A stretch of 64,000 bases of DNA from Mesorhizobium prunaredense (lineage in GTDB: Bacteria; Pseudomonadota; Alphaproteobacteria; Rhizobiales; Rhizobiaceae): NCBI RefSeq assembly GCF_900156895.1, contig NZ_FTPD01000034.1, forward strand, positions 1-64,000. Reading direction: 5' to 3'. The notes beneath the pieces were generated by a model. That model saw only the letters and a list, made by a program, of their open reading frames with translations. It was not told the DNA's origin and ran no database searches. Shown here one piece after another: positions 17,225-25,877 of the stretch. The position numbers and the translations under genes were made by a program. Each line of letters opens with the position of its first letter. Position 1 is the stretch's first letter.

Positions 17225-17629
17225 ATGGATAGTCACACCTACCCAGTCACCCGCACCGATGCCGAATGGCGCGCCCGGCTGACGCCGGAGCAATATGCGG
17301 TGATGCGCAATCACGGCACCGAGCGGCCGGGCAGCTGCGCGCTGCTCCACGAGAAGCGCGCCGGCACTTTTTCCTGCGTCGGCTGCGACCAGCCTTTGTT
17401 CGAATCCAAGCTGAAGTTCGAGAGCGGCACCGGCTGGCCAAGCTTCAACGATCCGGTGCCCGGTTCGGTCGAGACGACCGTCGACCGCAGCTACGGCATG
17501 GTCCGCACCGAATGCCACTGCGCCCGCTGCGGCAGCCATCTCGGCCACGTCTTCGAGGACGGCCCGCCGCCGACCGGCCTGCGCTATTGCATCAACGGGG
17601 TCGCGCTGAAATTCGAGCCGGCTGCCTGA
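17225..17629 (+). CDS. msrB: Peptide-methionine (R)-S-oxide reductase MsrB
   Basis: The 134-residue protein reduces methionine-R-sulfoxide in proteins using thioredoxin. The catalytic cysteine is C122 in [11 protein letters not shown]. The structural zinc ligands are C51/C54 (CVGC) and C99/C102 (CARC). [10 protein letters not shown] and HLGHVFEDG are family signatures. It starts at ATG 17225 after AAGAGGCAAAAA. It is about 110 bases downstream of the MBL-fold gene and may have its own promoter. Confidence 0.96.
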   Translation: MDSHTYPVTRTDAEWRARLTPEQYAVMRNHGTERPGSCALLHEKRAGTFSCVGCDQPLFESKLKFESGTGWPSFNDPVPGSVETTVDRSYGMVRTECHCARCGSHLGHVFEDGPPPTGLRYCINGVALKFEPAA

Positions 17630-17689
17630 CTGGAATTCAATATTGTCAAAGGACGGCTTCCGCCGGCCTTTGCCGGCACCACTGTCCCG

Positions 17690-18034
17690 TCAGATCACCA
17701 CCACCAGTATCAGCCACAGCACAGCCCCCAGCGTCATCAGCGAAGCCTTGATGCCGCCGGATTTCTCTGCGGTCCGCCACACCGCAAAAGTCAGAAAGAA
17801 ATTGTACGGCACCGGCGCGAAATGCACCGCCAGAACGAGAGCGAGCGGCAGCTTCAGCCCGAGCAGGATCAGCGCCAGCACCGACACTGCGATGTTGATC
17901 GCCGTGCCGACAAGGACAAGATCGCGCCAGAACAGCCGGTCTAGCGGCGCCGTGCCTTGCCAGCGCGAGCGGAAGAAACCCGCCGCACGGCCTGCCTTGC
18001 CGTCTTCGCCTTCGAAAGTCTCCGGCGCACTCAT
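17690..18034 (-). CDS. Small membrane protein, unknown function
   Basis: The 114-residue protein has a charged N-terminus of about 35 residues, then three hydrophobic segments: LVLVGTAINIAVSVLALILLG, LALVLAVHFAPVPYNFFLTF and LMTLGAVLWLILVVVI. I recognise no family with confidence. It converges with msrB and is divergent from the arsC-like gene. The N-terminal FFRSRWQGTAPLDRLFWRDLVLVG resembles proteins annotated only as hypothetical in rhizobia. Confidence 0.65.
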   Translation of the reverse strand: MSAPETFEGEDGKAGRAAGFFRSRWQGTAPLDRLFWRDLVLVGTAINIAVSVLALILLGLKLPLALVLAVHFAPVPYNFFLTFAVWRTAEKSGGIKASLMTLGAVLWLILVVVI

Positions 18035-18251
18035 CGATGCGACTTTCTCTCATTCGACAGCCGCAGAGATTTCCAAAGCAGCAAGCCTGTCAACGCAAAT
18101 CGATCATCGGCACGCAAGCGTATGATTTGACAAATTGTCATCAAACGGTCGTGAAACCTTTCTACGTCGCCCTTGTCGGCGTCTCGGCAAAGACACCTTG
18201 CCGGAATCTGCCGCTCCCATCATCCAGTCGCCTGCCAAGGGAGGTCTTGAG

Positions 18252-18761
18252 ATGAGCGATAATGTCTACAACGTGCTGTTTCTTTGCAACGCCAATTCGG
18301 CGCGATCGATCATGGCGGAAGCCCTCCTCAACCGGATCGGTGGCGGCAGGTTCAAGGCCTTTTCCGCCGGTTCGCAGCCGAAGGGCGAGGTCAATCCCTA
18401 CGCACTGCAGCTGCTCGAAAGCCTCAGCTACGATACGAGCTTCGCCCGTTCGAAAGGCTGGGACGAGTTTGCCGAGCCCGCAGCCCCGGAAATGAATTTC
18501 ATCTTCACGCTTTGCGACAGCACCGCGAATGAATCCTGTCCGATCTGGCCGGGTCATCCGATGACCGCGCTCTGGTCGATACCGGACCCAGCCAAGGCAG
18601 ACGGCACTGAAGCCGAACTGCATCTTGCCTTTGCCGATGCCTATCGCATGCTCAACAACCGCATCTCGCTGTTCACCAATCTGCGGGTGGATGCGCTCGA
18701 CCATCTGGCGCTGCAACAGCATCTCGATCAGATTGGCCGTGACACGGCGAAGCCGAACTAA
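18252..18761 (+). CDS. ArsC-type low-molecular-weight phosphatase-fold protein
   Basis: The 169-residue protein has the LMW-PTP loop CNANSARS (CX5RS) at residues 12-19 and later a WSIPDPA segment that could supply the general-acid aspartate. It belongs to the thioredoxin- or glutaredoxin-linked arsenate reductase/LMW phosphatase group. No arsR, acr3 or arsB gene lies nearby, so arsenate detoxification is not supported by context. ATG 18252 follows GGGAGGTCTTGAG and gives the family N-terminus; the longer frame to 18135 is rejected. Confidence 0.85.
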   Translation: MSDNVYNVLFLCNANSARSIMAEALLNRIGGGRFKAFSAGSQPKGEVNPYALQLLESLSYDTSFARSKGWDEFAEPAAPEMNFIFTLCDSTANESCPIWPGHPMTALWSIPDPAKADGTEAELHLAFADAYRMLNNRISLFTNLRVDALDHLALQQHLDQIGRDTAKPN

Positions 18762-18762
18762 C

Positions 18763-19239
18763 TCAAGCCACTGCGACGCGAATTGTCGAACCGGCTTCGC
18801 CACCCTCGCCCAACACCTCGGCAACGGCGCGCTCGAAACGCGATGCTTCCGTCACCAGCCAGTCGGCCATGGCCGGCCAATTGTCCTCGGCAAAACAGTT
18901 CACGCGCCACAGCGAATTGATGCCGAGGCCCTCGCAGCTCTGTTCCGGCCTGAGCTTCAACTTGTCTTCAATCGCCGGCTGGAACGGCTTCAACCGCGAC
19001 CAGGCTTCCGTGGCACCGAACTTCTCGTTGCGGCCGAAGAAGACGCCGACATGGTTCTGCGCCGGCGCGACATACATGGAAAGGACCAATGCGAAGTCGG
19101 GCAGCCCGCGCTGCCAGAACCAGGGTCCGCGCCGCGCCATCAGAGGCCTTTCTTCCGGATGCCGTTCTGCGAACAGCGTCCAGAAGCCGCGTTGGCGGAA
19201 CTCAGAGGCGCGGCGGCCGCCAAAGTCGAATTCGCTCAT
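18763..19239 (-). CDS. DUF4268-like protein of unknown function
   Basis: The 158-residue soluble protein has FFGRNEKFGATEAWSRLKPF in the middle and a C-terminal FAEDNWPAMADWLVTEASRF segment. The core resembles DUF4268, a domain often attached to nuclease-like proteins, but here it stands alone and I see no catalytic motif. It converges with the arsC-like gene, with stop codons only a base apart, and lies about 50 bases downstream of gapR, so it may be read through from there. Confidence 0.6.
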   Translation of the reverse strand: MSEFDFGGRRASEFRQRGFWTLFAERHPEERPLMARRGPWFWQRGLPDFALVLSMYVAPAQNHVGVFFGRNEKFGATEAWSRLKPFQPAIEDKLKLRPEQSCEGLGINSLWRVNCFAEDNWPAMADWLVTEASRFERAVAEVLGEGGEAGSTIRVAVA

Positions 19240-19287
19240 GGTTCGACCCGTTGCGGGCGCAACCGGCGCCCAGGGCTGTTACCAGCC

Positions 19288-19548
19288 TTACACCATGCCG
19301 AGTGCGGCTTTGTAGAGGTCGAGGATGGTTTCCTCCTCTTGCCGCTCAGCCTGGTCCTTCTTGCGCAGCCGGATGATCGACCGCATCGCCTTGGTGTCGA
19401 AGCCGGTGCCCTTGGCCTCGGCGAACACTTCCTTGATGTCGTCGGCGATCGTCTTCTTCTCTTCCTCGAGCCGCTCGATGCGCTCGATGAAGGCTCGCAG
19501 CTGGCCGGCGGCAACAGTCTGGCTGGTCTCGGTGATGTCGTCGGCCAT
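19288..19548 (-). CDS. gapR: GapR, nucleoid-associated protein (DUF2312)
   Basis: The 86-residue protein has the GapR/DUF2312 pattern: [20 protein letters not shown], then [20 protein letters not shown] and [16 protein letters not shown]. GapR forms a tetramer around overtwisted, AT-rich DNA ahead of forks and polymerases and helps topoisomerases; it is essential in Caulobacter. It is nearly all helix and confined to alphaproteobacteria, giving a strong taxonomic hint. It appears to be monocistronic or to lead the 18763-19239 gene. Confidence 0.95.
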   Translation of the reverse strand: MADDITETSQTVAAGQLRAFIERIERLEEEKKTIADDIKEVFAEAKGTGFDTKAMRSIIRLRKKDQAERQEEETILDLYKAALGMV

Positions 19549-19677
19549 TTTTTCTCCGCGTCGTTTTCCATGCCGCGACTCACGAACCGTCGCGGCGAAT
19601 TTGCAGCGGTTCGATGCCCGACCGGAGCCGACCGGTCAAGCTGTTATCGATGCGGCATGAAGGGTTAGGCACGCCCC

Positions 19678-19820
19678 AAGGTGTGTTGAGATTCAGGTCA
19701 GGCCGAGCCGAAAACGGCGGCTGCCGAGAACCGGAGCGGAGCGTACTTAAGTACGTGAGCACCGGAAGCGCAGGCAGCCGGCGTTTGCAGGCCGGCATCA
19801 CCTGAATATCAACACACCTT
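19678..19820. repeat. Long palindromic element, family D copy 1
   Basis: The ends AAGGTGTGTTGAGATTCAGGT (19678-19698) and its near-perfect inverse (19800-19820) match at 20 of 21 positions. The interior contains CGGAGCGTACTTAAGTACGTGAG with a palindromic centre. The right end overlaps the pyc stop codon. A second, longer copy lies at 54384-54620. It is a MITE-like or hairpin repeat and may act as a terminator-like structure for pyc. Confidence 0.8.
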
Positions 19821-22800
19821 ATCCGAAGGCGATCAGCAAATCCTTCGCGTCGATCTGGTCGCCGGTCTTGACCAGCACTTCGGCGACAACCCCATCACGC
19901 TCGGCATGCAATGCCGTCTCCATCTTCATCGCCTCGATCGACAAAAGCACGTCGCCGGCCTTGACCGACTGGCCGGCGGCAACGGCGAGCGCCGAGACGA
20001 CGCCCGGCATCGGTGCGCCGACATGCGCCTCATTGCCCGGCTCGGCTTTGCGCCGCGCCTTGGCGGCGGAAGCGCCGTGCGCCCGATCCGGCACTTTGAC
20101 CCGGCGCGGCTGGCCGTTGAGCTCGAAGAACACGGTGACCATACCCTTCTCGTCGACATCGCCGATGGCCAGGCAGCGCACCACCAGCGTCTTGCCCTTC
20201 TCGATGTCGACAAAGATCTCGTCCTCCGGCTTCATGCCGTAGAAATAGGTCGGAGTCGGCAGCACGCTGACCGGCCCATAGGTTTCCTGCGCTGCGGTAA
20301 AGTCGGAGAAGACCTTCGGGTACATCAGCCACGAGGCGAATTCGAATTCGCTGAGCTTGCGCTCGAGCTTGTCCTCGATCTCCTTGCGGCTGGCCTTGAG
20401 ATTGGCTGCTTTCAGCAGCGAACCGGGCCGCACGGTGATCGGTTTGTCGCCTTTCAGCACCTTCTTCTGCAGTGCCTCCGGCCAACCGCCGGGCGACTGG
20501 CCGAGATCGCCGCGCAGCATCGACACGACCGAGTCCGGGAAGGCGATATCCCTGGCCGGATTTTCGACATCGGCAACCGTCAGGTCCTGGCTCACCATCA
20601 TCAGCGCCATGTCGCCGACGACCTTGGACGACGGCGTCACCTTGACGATGTCACCGAACATCAGATTGACGTCGTGATAGGTCTGCGCCACTTCGTGCCA
20701 GCGCGTCTCCAGCCCGAGTGAGCGCGCCTGCTCCTTGAGGTTGGTGAACTGACCACCCGGCATTTCGTGCAGGTAGACTTCCGAGGCCGGCCCCTTCAGG
20801 TCGCTTTCGAAGGCAGCATACTGGTTGCGCACCGCCTCCCAGTAGAACGAGATGTTCCTGATCCATTGCGGGTCGATGCCCGGATCCCGCTCGGTGCCCT
20901 TCAGCGCCTCGACGATCGAGCCCAGGCAAGGCTGCGAGGTGTTGCCGGACAGGGCATCCATCGCCGCGTCGATGGCGTCGACACCGCTGTCCACTGCCGC
21001 CAGCACCGTCGCCGCCGACAGGCCTGACGTGTCGTGCGTGTGAAAGTGGATCGGCAGGTCGGTCGCCTCGCGCAGCGCCTTGAACAGTGCGCGGGCGGCA
21101 TTCGGCTTCAAGAGCCCGGCCATGTCCTTGACCGCGATGATATGGGCGCCGGCCGCCTGCAACTCCCTGGCCAGCGCGACGTAGTATTTGAGGTCGTACT
21201 TGGCTCGGGCCGGGTCGAGTATGTCGCCGGTGTAGCAGATCGCTGCTTCGATCAGCTTGCCTTCGGCGCCGACCGCGTCCATGGCGACGCGCATGTTGTC
21301 GACCCAGTTCAAACAGTCAAAGACGCGGAACAGGTCGATGCCGCCGCTTGCTGCCTGTTTGACGAAATGCTGGACGATATTGTCCGGATAGTTGGTGTAG
21401 CCAACGCCGTTGGCGCCGCGCAAAAGCATCTGCAGCAACAGATTGGGCGCTGCCTCGCGCACCAGCGCCAGCCGCTCCCACGGGTCTTCGGTGAGAAAGC
21501 GCATGGCGACGTCGAAGGTCGCCCCGCCCCAGCATTCGAGCGACAAAAGCTGCGGCAATGCGCGTGCATAGGTGCCGGCAATGCCGGCGATGTCATAGGT
21601 GCGCACGCGCGTCGCCAGCAGGGATTGGTGTCCGTCGCGCATCGTCGTGTCGGTGACCAGCACCTCTTTTTGTGCGCGCATCCAGGCCGCGAATTTCTCC
21701 GGCCCAAGCGCATCGAGCTTCTGCTTGCTGCCATCGGGCACATTGCCGTTGAGATAGGGCACCATGGGTGCCGCCGCATCGGCCTTCGGCTGCGGCCGGC
21801 CGCGGGTTTCGGGATGGCCGTTGACGCTGACATCGGCCAGGTAGTTGAGCAGCTTGGTCGCGCGATCCTGCCGCTTCACACTCGCGAACAGTTCCGGTGT
21901 CGTATCGATAAACTTGGTCGTATAGGAATTTTCGGCGAAACTTGGGTGATTGATGATCGCCTCGAGGAAGGTGAGGTTGGTCGCCACCCCACGAATACGG
22001 AACTCGCGCAGCGCCCGGTTCATGCGGGCGATGGTTTCGGCCGGCGTCGGCGCCCAGGCCGTCACCTTCTCCAGCAGCGGATCGTAAAAGCGGGTGATGA
22101 CCGCGCCGGAATAGGCGGTGCCGCCATCGAGGCGGATGCCGAAACCGGTGGCGCCGCGATAGGCGGTGATGCGGCCATAGTCGGGAATGAAATTATGTTC
22201 GGGATCTTCCGTGGTGATGCGGCACTGCAGCGCGTGGCCGTTGAGCCTGATATCCTCCTGCGCCGGCACGCCCGATTCCGGCGTGCCGATGGCAAAGCCA
22301 TCGAGGATATGAATCTGCGCCTTGACGATGTCGATGCCGGTCACCTGCTCGGTGACGGTGTGCTCGACCTGGATGCGCGGATTGACTTCGATGAAGTAGA
22401 ATTTTCCGGTGTCGGCATCCTGCAGGAACTCGACCGTGCCGGCGCCGATATAGCTCGTCTCGCGCGCGATCTTGAGCGCGTAGCCGCAAAGCTCTTCGCG
22501 CTGCGACATTTCGAGATACGGCGCCGGCGCGCGCTCGACCACCTTCTGGTTGCGGCGCTGGATCGAGCAATCGCGCTCGAACAGGTGCACGGCGTTGCCG
22601 TGTGTGTCGCCCAGCACCTGCACCTCGACATGGCGGGCGCGCTCGATCAGCTTTTCGAGATAGACCTCGTCCTTGCCGAAGGCGGCTTTCGCTTCGCGCT
22701 TGCCCTCCGTCACCTCGCGGGCGAGATCGGCCTCCGAGCGGATGGCGCGCATGCCGCGGCCACCGCCGCCCCACGACGCCTTCAGCATCACCGGATAGCC

Positions 22801-23277
22801 GATCGTCCTGGCGAGGGCCTTCACCTTCTCGATGTCGTCCGGCAGGGGATCGGTGGCGGGGATTACCGGCACGCCGACCTCGATCGCCAGGTTGCGTGCG
22901 GCGACCTTGTTGCCGAGCCTGCGCATCGTATCCGGCTTCGGTCCAATGAAAATAATGCGGGCCTTGGCGCAGGCTTCGGCGAATTCAGGGCTTTCCGACA
23001 ACAGCCCATAGCCCGGATGGATGGCATCGGCGCCCGAAAGCCTGGCGACGCGGATCACTTCCTCGATCGACAGATAGCTTTCGATCGGCCCCATATCCCT
23101 GTTCAGATGCGGCCCGCGCCCGACCTGATAGCTTTCGTCGGCCTTGAAGCGGTGCAGCGAGTATTTGTCCTCCTCGGCCCAGATCGCAACGGTTTTGAGG
23201 CCGAGTTCGTTGGCCGCGCGGAAGACGCGGATGGCAATTTCGGAGCGGTTGGCGACAAGGATCTTCGTGATGGCCAA
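19819..23277 (-). CDS. pyc: Pyruvate carboxylase
   Basis: The 1152-residue biotin enzyme makes oxaloacetate from pyruvate, bicarbonate and ATP to refill the TCA cycle. Order of domains: biotin carboxylase (about 1-455; KVLVANRSEIAIR-like start, GGGGRGMR ATP loop), carboxyltransferase (about 530-830; DTTMRDGHQSLLATR), PYC-specific middle, and C-terminal biotinyl domain with EAMKMET (biotinyl-lysine about 1118). Length fits the single-chain type. The TTG at 23277, eight bases after GGAG, is preferred to the TTG at 23283. It is monocistronic, with a palindrome upstream. Confidence 0.97.
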   Translation of the reverse strand: MAITKILVANRSEIAIRVFRAANELGLKTVAIWAEEDKYSLHRFKADESYQVGRGPHLNRDMGPIESYLSIEEVIRVARLSGADAIHPGYGLLSESPEFAEACAKARIIFIGPKPDTMRRLGNKVAARNLAIEVGVPVIPATDPLPDDIEKVKALARTIGYPVMLKASWGGGGRGMRAIRSEADLAREVTEGKREAKAAFGKDEVYLEKLIERARHVEVQVLGDTHGNAVHLFERDCSIQRRNQKVVERAPAPYLEMSQREELCGYALKIARETSYIGAGTVEFLQDADTGKFYFIEVNPRIQVEHTVTEQVTGIDIVKAQIHILDGFAIGTPESGVPAQEDIRLNGHALQCRITTEDPEHNFIPDYGRITAYRGATGFGIRLDGGTAYSGAVITRFYDPLLEKVTAWAPTPAETIARMNRALREFRIRGVATNLTFLEAIINHPSFAENSYTTKFIDTTPELFASVKRQDRATKLLNYLADVSVNGHPETRGRPQPKADAAAPMVPYLNGNVPDGSKQKLDALGPEKFAAWMRAQKEVLVTDTTMRDGHQSLLATRVRTYDIAGIAGTYARALPQLLSLECWGGATFDVAMRFLTEDPWERLALVREAAPNLLLQMLLRGANGVGYTNYPDNIVQHFVKQAASGGIDLFRVFDCLNWVDNMRVAMDAVGAEGKLIEAAICYTGDILDPARAKYDLKYYVALARELQAAGAHIIAVKDMAGLLKPNAARALFKALREATDLPIHFHTHDTSGLSAATVLAAVDSGVDAIDAAMDALSGNTSQPCLGSIVEALKGTERDPGIDPQWIRNISFYWEAVRNQYAAFESDLKGPASEVYLHEMPGGQFTNLKEQARSLGLETRWHEVAQTYHDVNLMFGDIVKVTPSSKVVGDMALMMVSQDLTVADVENPARDIAFPDSVVSMLRGDLGQSPGGWPEALQKKVLKGDKPITVRPGSLLKAANLKASRKEIEDKLERKLSEFEFASWLMYPKVFSDFTAAQETYGPVSVLPTPTYFYGMKPEDEIFVDIEKGKTLVVRCLAIGDVDEKGMVTVFFELNGQPRRVKVPDRAHGASAAKARRKAEPGNEAHVGAPMPGVVSALAVAAGQSVKAGDVLLSIEAMKMETALHAERDGVVAEVLVKTGDQIDAKDLLIAFG

Positions 23278-23366
23278 GGACAAGGCTCCGGACGCTGGTG
23301 GGAAGGGAACTGGGAGCCATGATTAACGCGAAAATGCTGCAGCGCAAACGAAATCAGGTTGGGGCA

Positions 23367-23387
23367 ATTAAACCGATTTAGTTTAAT
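23367..23387. promoter_or_regulatory. Inverted repeat upstream of pyc
   Basis: A perfect ATTAAAC-7 bases-GTTTAAT palindrome lies about 90 bases before the pyc start, in the only AT-rich stretch of this spacer. It is a reasonable binding site for a dimeric regulator; which one is unknown. Confidence 0.4.
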
Positions 23388-23461
23388 CTATCGCTATCAC
23401 ATTGCGTGTCGGTCCGGACAGCGCATTGCAGTCCCGATCCAGGCTTTCGGAAACTCCCATG

Positions 23462-23494
23462 AAAAATGCCCGGCGCGAGGCGCCGGGCATTTTA
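23462..23494 (-). terminator. Intrinsic terminator after the liv-type binding-protein gene
   Basis: A stem ATGCCCGGCGC/GCGCCGGGCAT with a three-base loop is followed on the minus strand by ATTTTTC. It lies 16 bases beyond the stop of the binding-protein gene. Confidence 0.85.
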
Positions 23495-23510
23495 TGCAGC
23501 AACGGTCCGG

Positions 23511-24641
23511 TTATTTGCCGGGTGCGTTCTCGACATAGGTGTACTTGCCGTCGTCACCCTTCTTCCAGGTGTACATGACGTAGTCCGGGCGGGTGATGTC
23601 GCCTTTCGCATCATAGCCGATCTCGCCGATCGTGGTCTTCCAGGGGCCGGCCGACTTGATGGTCTCGGCAACCTTCTGAGCGTCATCAGCTGAACCGGCC
23701 TTGGCGATGGCGGCCGCGATGATTTCCATCGCCGCGTAGGAGTAGAGGGTATAGGCCTCAGGCTCGAAGCCGGCCGCGCGGAACTTCTCGACGAGTTCCT
23801 TGGCGTTCGGATTCTTGCGCGGATCCGGAGCGAACGTCATCAGTGTGCCGTCGACGGCGTCGCCGGCGATGGAGGCCAATTCGTTTGACACGATGCCGTC
23901 GCCGGACATGAAGGTTGCCTTGAGGCCCTGGTCGGCGAGTTGGCGTATGATCAGGCCGGCTTCGGTGTGCAGGCCGCCATAGTAGACGACGGAGACGCCC
24001 GCGTCCTTCATCTTGGCGATGAGGGCCGAGAAATCCTTGTCGCCGACATTGATGCCTTCATACATGGCCTCGGTCACGCTATTGGCTGCAAGCGCCTTCT
24101 TGGTTTCGTCGGCGAGGCCTTGGCCATAAGGCGTCTTGTCATGGATGACAGCGATCTTGGCATCCTTGAAGTTCGCGGCGAGATAGTCGCCAGCAACCTT
24201 GCCCTGCTGATCGTCGCGTCCGCAGGTGCGGAAGGTGTTCCACATGCCGCGTTCGGTGAACTTCGGATTGGTCGCAGCCGGCGTGATCTCGAGGATACCG
24301 TTCTCGGCATAGACTTCCGATGCCGGGATCGAAACGCCCGAGTTGAAGTGACCGACCACATACTTGACGCCGTCGGCGACGAACTTGTTGGCGACCGAGA
24401 TGCCCTGCTTCGGATCGGAGACGTCGTCGCCGACCGTGAGCTTGACCTGCTCGCCGTTGATGCCGCCGGCCGCATTGATGTCGGCGACAGCCTGTTCGGC
24501 GCCCTTTTGCAGCTGCGCGCCGAAGGCGGCGTTGGGACCGGTGATCGGACCGGCAACGCCGACCAGGATGTCAGCCCACGCGCTTCCGCTGAACGCGACA
24601 AGCGCGGTCAGGGCGACGGCGGACAAAAGTGATTTTCTCAT
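23511..24641 (-). CDS. Branched-chain amino-acid ABC transporter, periplasmic binding protein
   Basis: The 376-residue protein has a signal peptide ([20 protein letters not shown], cleavage after AWA) and a LivJ/LivK type I binding fold: [34 protein letters not shown] and [14 protein letters not shown]. It delivers a leucine/isoleucine/valine-like amino acid to the inner-membrane complex encoded upstream (24781-29563). GGGAG eight bases before ATG 24641 decides the start over ATG 24656. It is followed by its own terminator, and a 139-base gap from the DUF6867 gene suggests separate, stronger expression. Ligand identity is not certain. Confidence 0.93.
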   Translation of the reverse strand: MRKSLLSAVALTALVAFSGSAWADILVGVAGPITGPNAAFGAQLQKGAEQAVADINAAGGINGEQVKLTVGDDVSDPKQGISVANKFVADGVKYVVGHFNSGVSIPASEVYAENGILEITPAATNPKFTERGMWNTFRTCGRDDQQGKVAGDYLAANFKDAKIAVIHDKTPYGQGLADETKKALAANSVTEAMYEGINVGDKDFSALIAKMKDAGVSVVYYGGLHTEAGLIIRQLADQGLKATFMSGDGIVSNELASIAGDAVDGTLMTFAPDPRKNPNAKELVEKFRAAGFEPEAYTLYSYAAMEIIAAAIAKAGSADDAQKVAETIKSAGPWKTTIGEIGYDAKGDITRPDYVMYTWKKGDDGKYTYVENAPGK

Positions 24642-24780
24642 GTAAAACGCTCCCATTTACAGAGTGGGCGTGGATGATGCTTTCATGCGATGCCCACCTT
24701 TACTCGCAGAAAACGTACTTTGCCGATTTTCAGGCACTTGTCACGCCGATTCATCCCCGGAACGGCGTTAATGGTGAACG

Positions 24781-25128
24781 TCAACCCTTTGGTTTCCAGC
24801 TCAAAAGCGATGCTCTTTCGTAGAGCCAGTTATACTGTGTCACCATCTGGTTGGTGCGCGTATATTGATAGCCGATGAACCCCAAAATCATCAGGACGAT
24901 GGTGTCGACGATGTAGTAGTGCAGCGAGAACATCGTGCCGCCGAACAGTGCGTGATGGATGAACCTTACGGCGATGCCGAGGCCGAGCAAATAGGCGAAC
25001 AATTGGACGACGCTGCGCCATGTCTGGGCGCAGGCCTTGCCCGTCATCCATGCCGCCCAGCCGCCAAGCAGGCAGGTGACGAAGAAGAACTGCCAGACCG
25101 AGGGTTCCTCGTAGAGAATGCCCTGCAT
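24781..25128 (-). CDS. DUF6867 small membrane protein of the liv operon
   Basis: The 115-residue protein has three hydrophobic segments and the pattern PSVWQFFFVTCLLGGWAAWM, then RFIHHALFGGTMFSLHYY and YQYTRTNQMVTQYNWLYER. It matches the DUF6867 family, seen almost only beside LIV-type transporters in Hyphomicrobiales. It is 17 bases downstream of livF. Its role is not known; it could be an accessory of the permease. It lies between livF and the binding-protein gene. Confidence 0.85.
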   Translation of the reverse strand: MQGILYEEPSVWQFFFVTCLLGGWAAWMTGKACAQTWRSVVQLFAYLLGLGIAVRFIHHALFGGTMFSLHYYIVDTIVLMILGFIGYQYTRTNQMVTQYNWLYERASLLSWKPKG

Positions 25129-25145
25129 GATGAAGACTCCTGAAC

Positions 25146-25877
25146 TCAGTGATGGCCGCCTTCGAGATAGGCGGCGCGCACGTCCGGATCGGCGAGGAGC
25201 TCCTTGCCGGTGCCGCTCATCGTCACATTGCCGTTGACCATGACATAGCCGCGCGTGGCGAGCTTCAGCGCGCCGAAGGCGTTCTGCTCGACCAGGAACA
25301 CGGTCAGCCCCTGCGTGCGGTTCAACTCGCGGATCGCGTCGAAGATCTGCTTGACGATCAGCGGCGCCAGGCCTAGCGACGGCTCGTCGAGCAAGAGCAG
25401 TTTCGGCCGCGCCATCAGCGCACGTCCGATCGAAAGCATCTGCTGCTCGCCGCCCGACAGCGTGCCACCGCGCTGGGCAATGCGTTCCTTCAGGCGTGGA
25501 AACAGCGTGAACACCTTCTCGACGTCCTCGTCGTAGTGCTTGAGGTTGTCGAGGCTGGCGCCCATCTGCAGGTTTTCCATCACTGTCATGCGCGGAAAGA
25601 TGCGACGGCCCTCCGGCGACTGGGCGATGCGCATGCGCGCGATCTCATGGGTCGGCAACTGGGTGATGTCGGTGCCGGCGAAGGTGATGGTGCCGGCCCG
25701 AGCCCGTGGTGCACCAAAAATGGTCATCATCAGCGTCGACTTGCCGGCGCCGTTGGCGCCGATCAGCGCCACGATCTCGCCCTGCTTGACGGTGACATCG
25801 ACGCCGTTCAGCGCCCTGATGTTGCCGTAGTAGGTCTGGACGCCCTTGATGTCGAGCAGCGTTGTGCCGGCCATCAT
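25146..25877 (-). CDS. livF: Branched-chain amino-acid ABC transporter ATPase LivF
   Basis: The 243-residue ATPase has VQTYYGNIRALNGVDVTVKQ at the start, Walker A GANGAGKST, signature LSGGEQQ, and Walker B LLLDEPSLGLAP. It drives import through LivH/LivM together with LivG. Length is normal. The start overlaps the livG stop by four bases, showing translational coupling. A second ATG one codon later is equally likely. Confidence 0.95.
   Translation of the reverse strand: MMAGTTLLDIKGVQTYYGNIRALNGVDVTVKQGEIVALIGANGAGKSTLMMTIFGAPRARAGTITFAGTDITQLPTHEIARMRIAQSPEGRRIFPRMTVMENLQMGASLDNLKHYDEDVEKVFTLFPRLKERIAQRGGTLSGGEQQMLSIGRALMARPKLLLLDEPSLGLAPLIVKQIFDAIRELNRTQGLTVFLVEQNAFGALKLATRGYVMVNGNVTMSGTGKELLADPDVRAAYLEGGHH

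Noticed and set aside
18252-18761. Arsenic-resistance operon
   Set aside because: Only a CX5RS phosphatase-fold gene is present. No arsR, efflux pump or arsH lies beside it, so the name ArsC is structural only.
21034-23322. A 762-codon open frame antisense to pyc
   Set aside because: High-GC codon bias in the pyc gene opens the opposite frame. Composition is low in hydrophobic order and shows no domain, and it covers a fully conserved gene.
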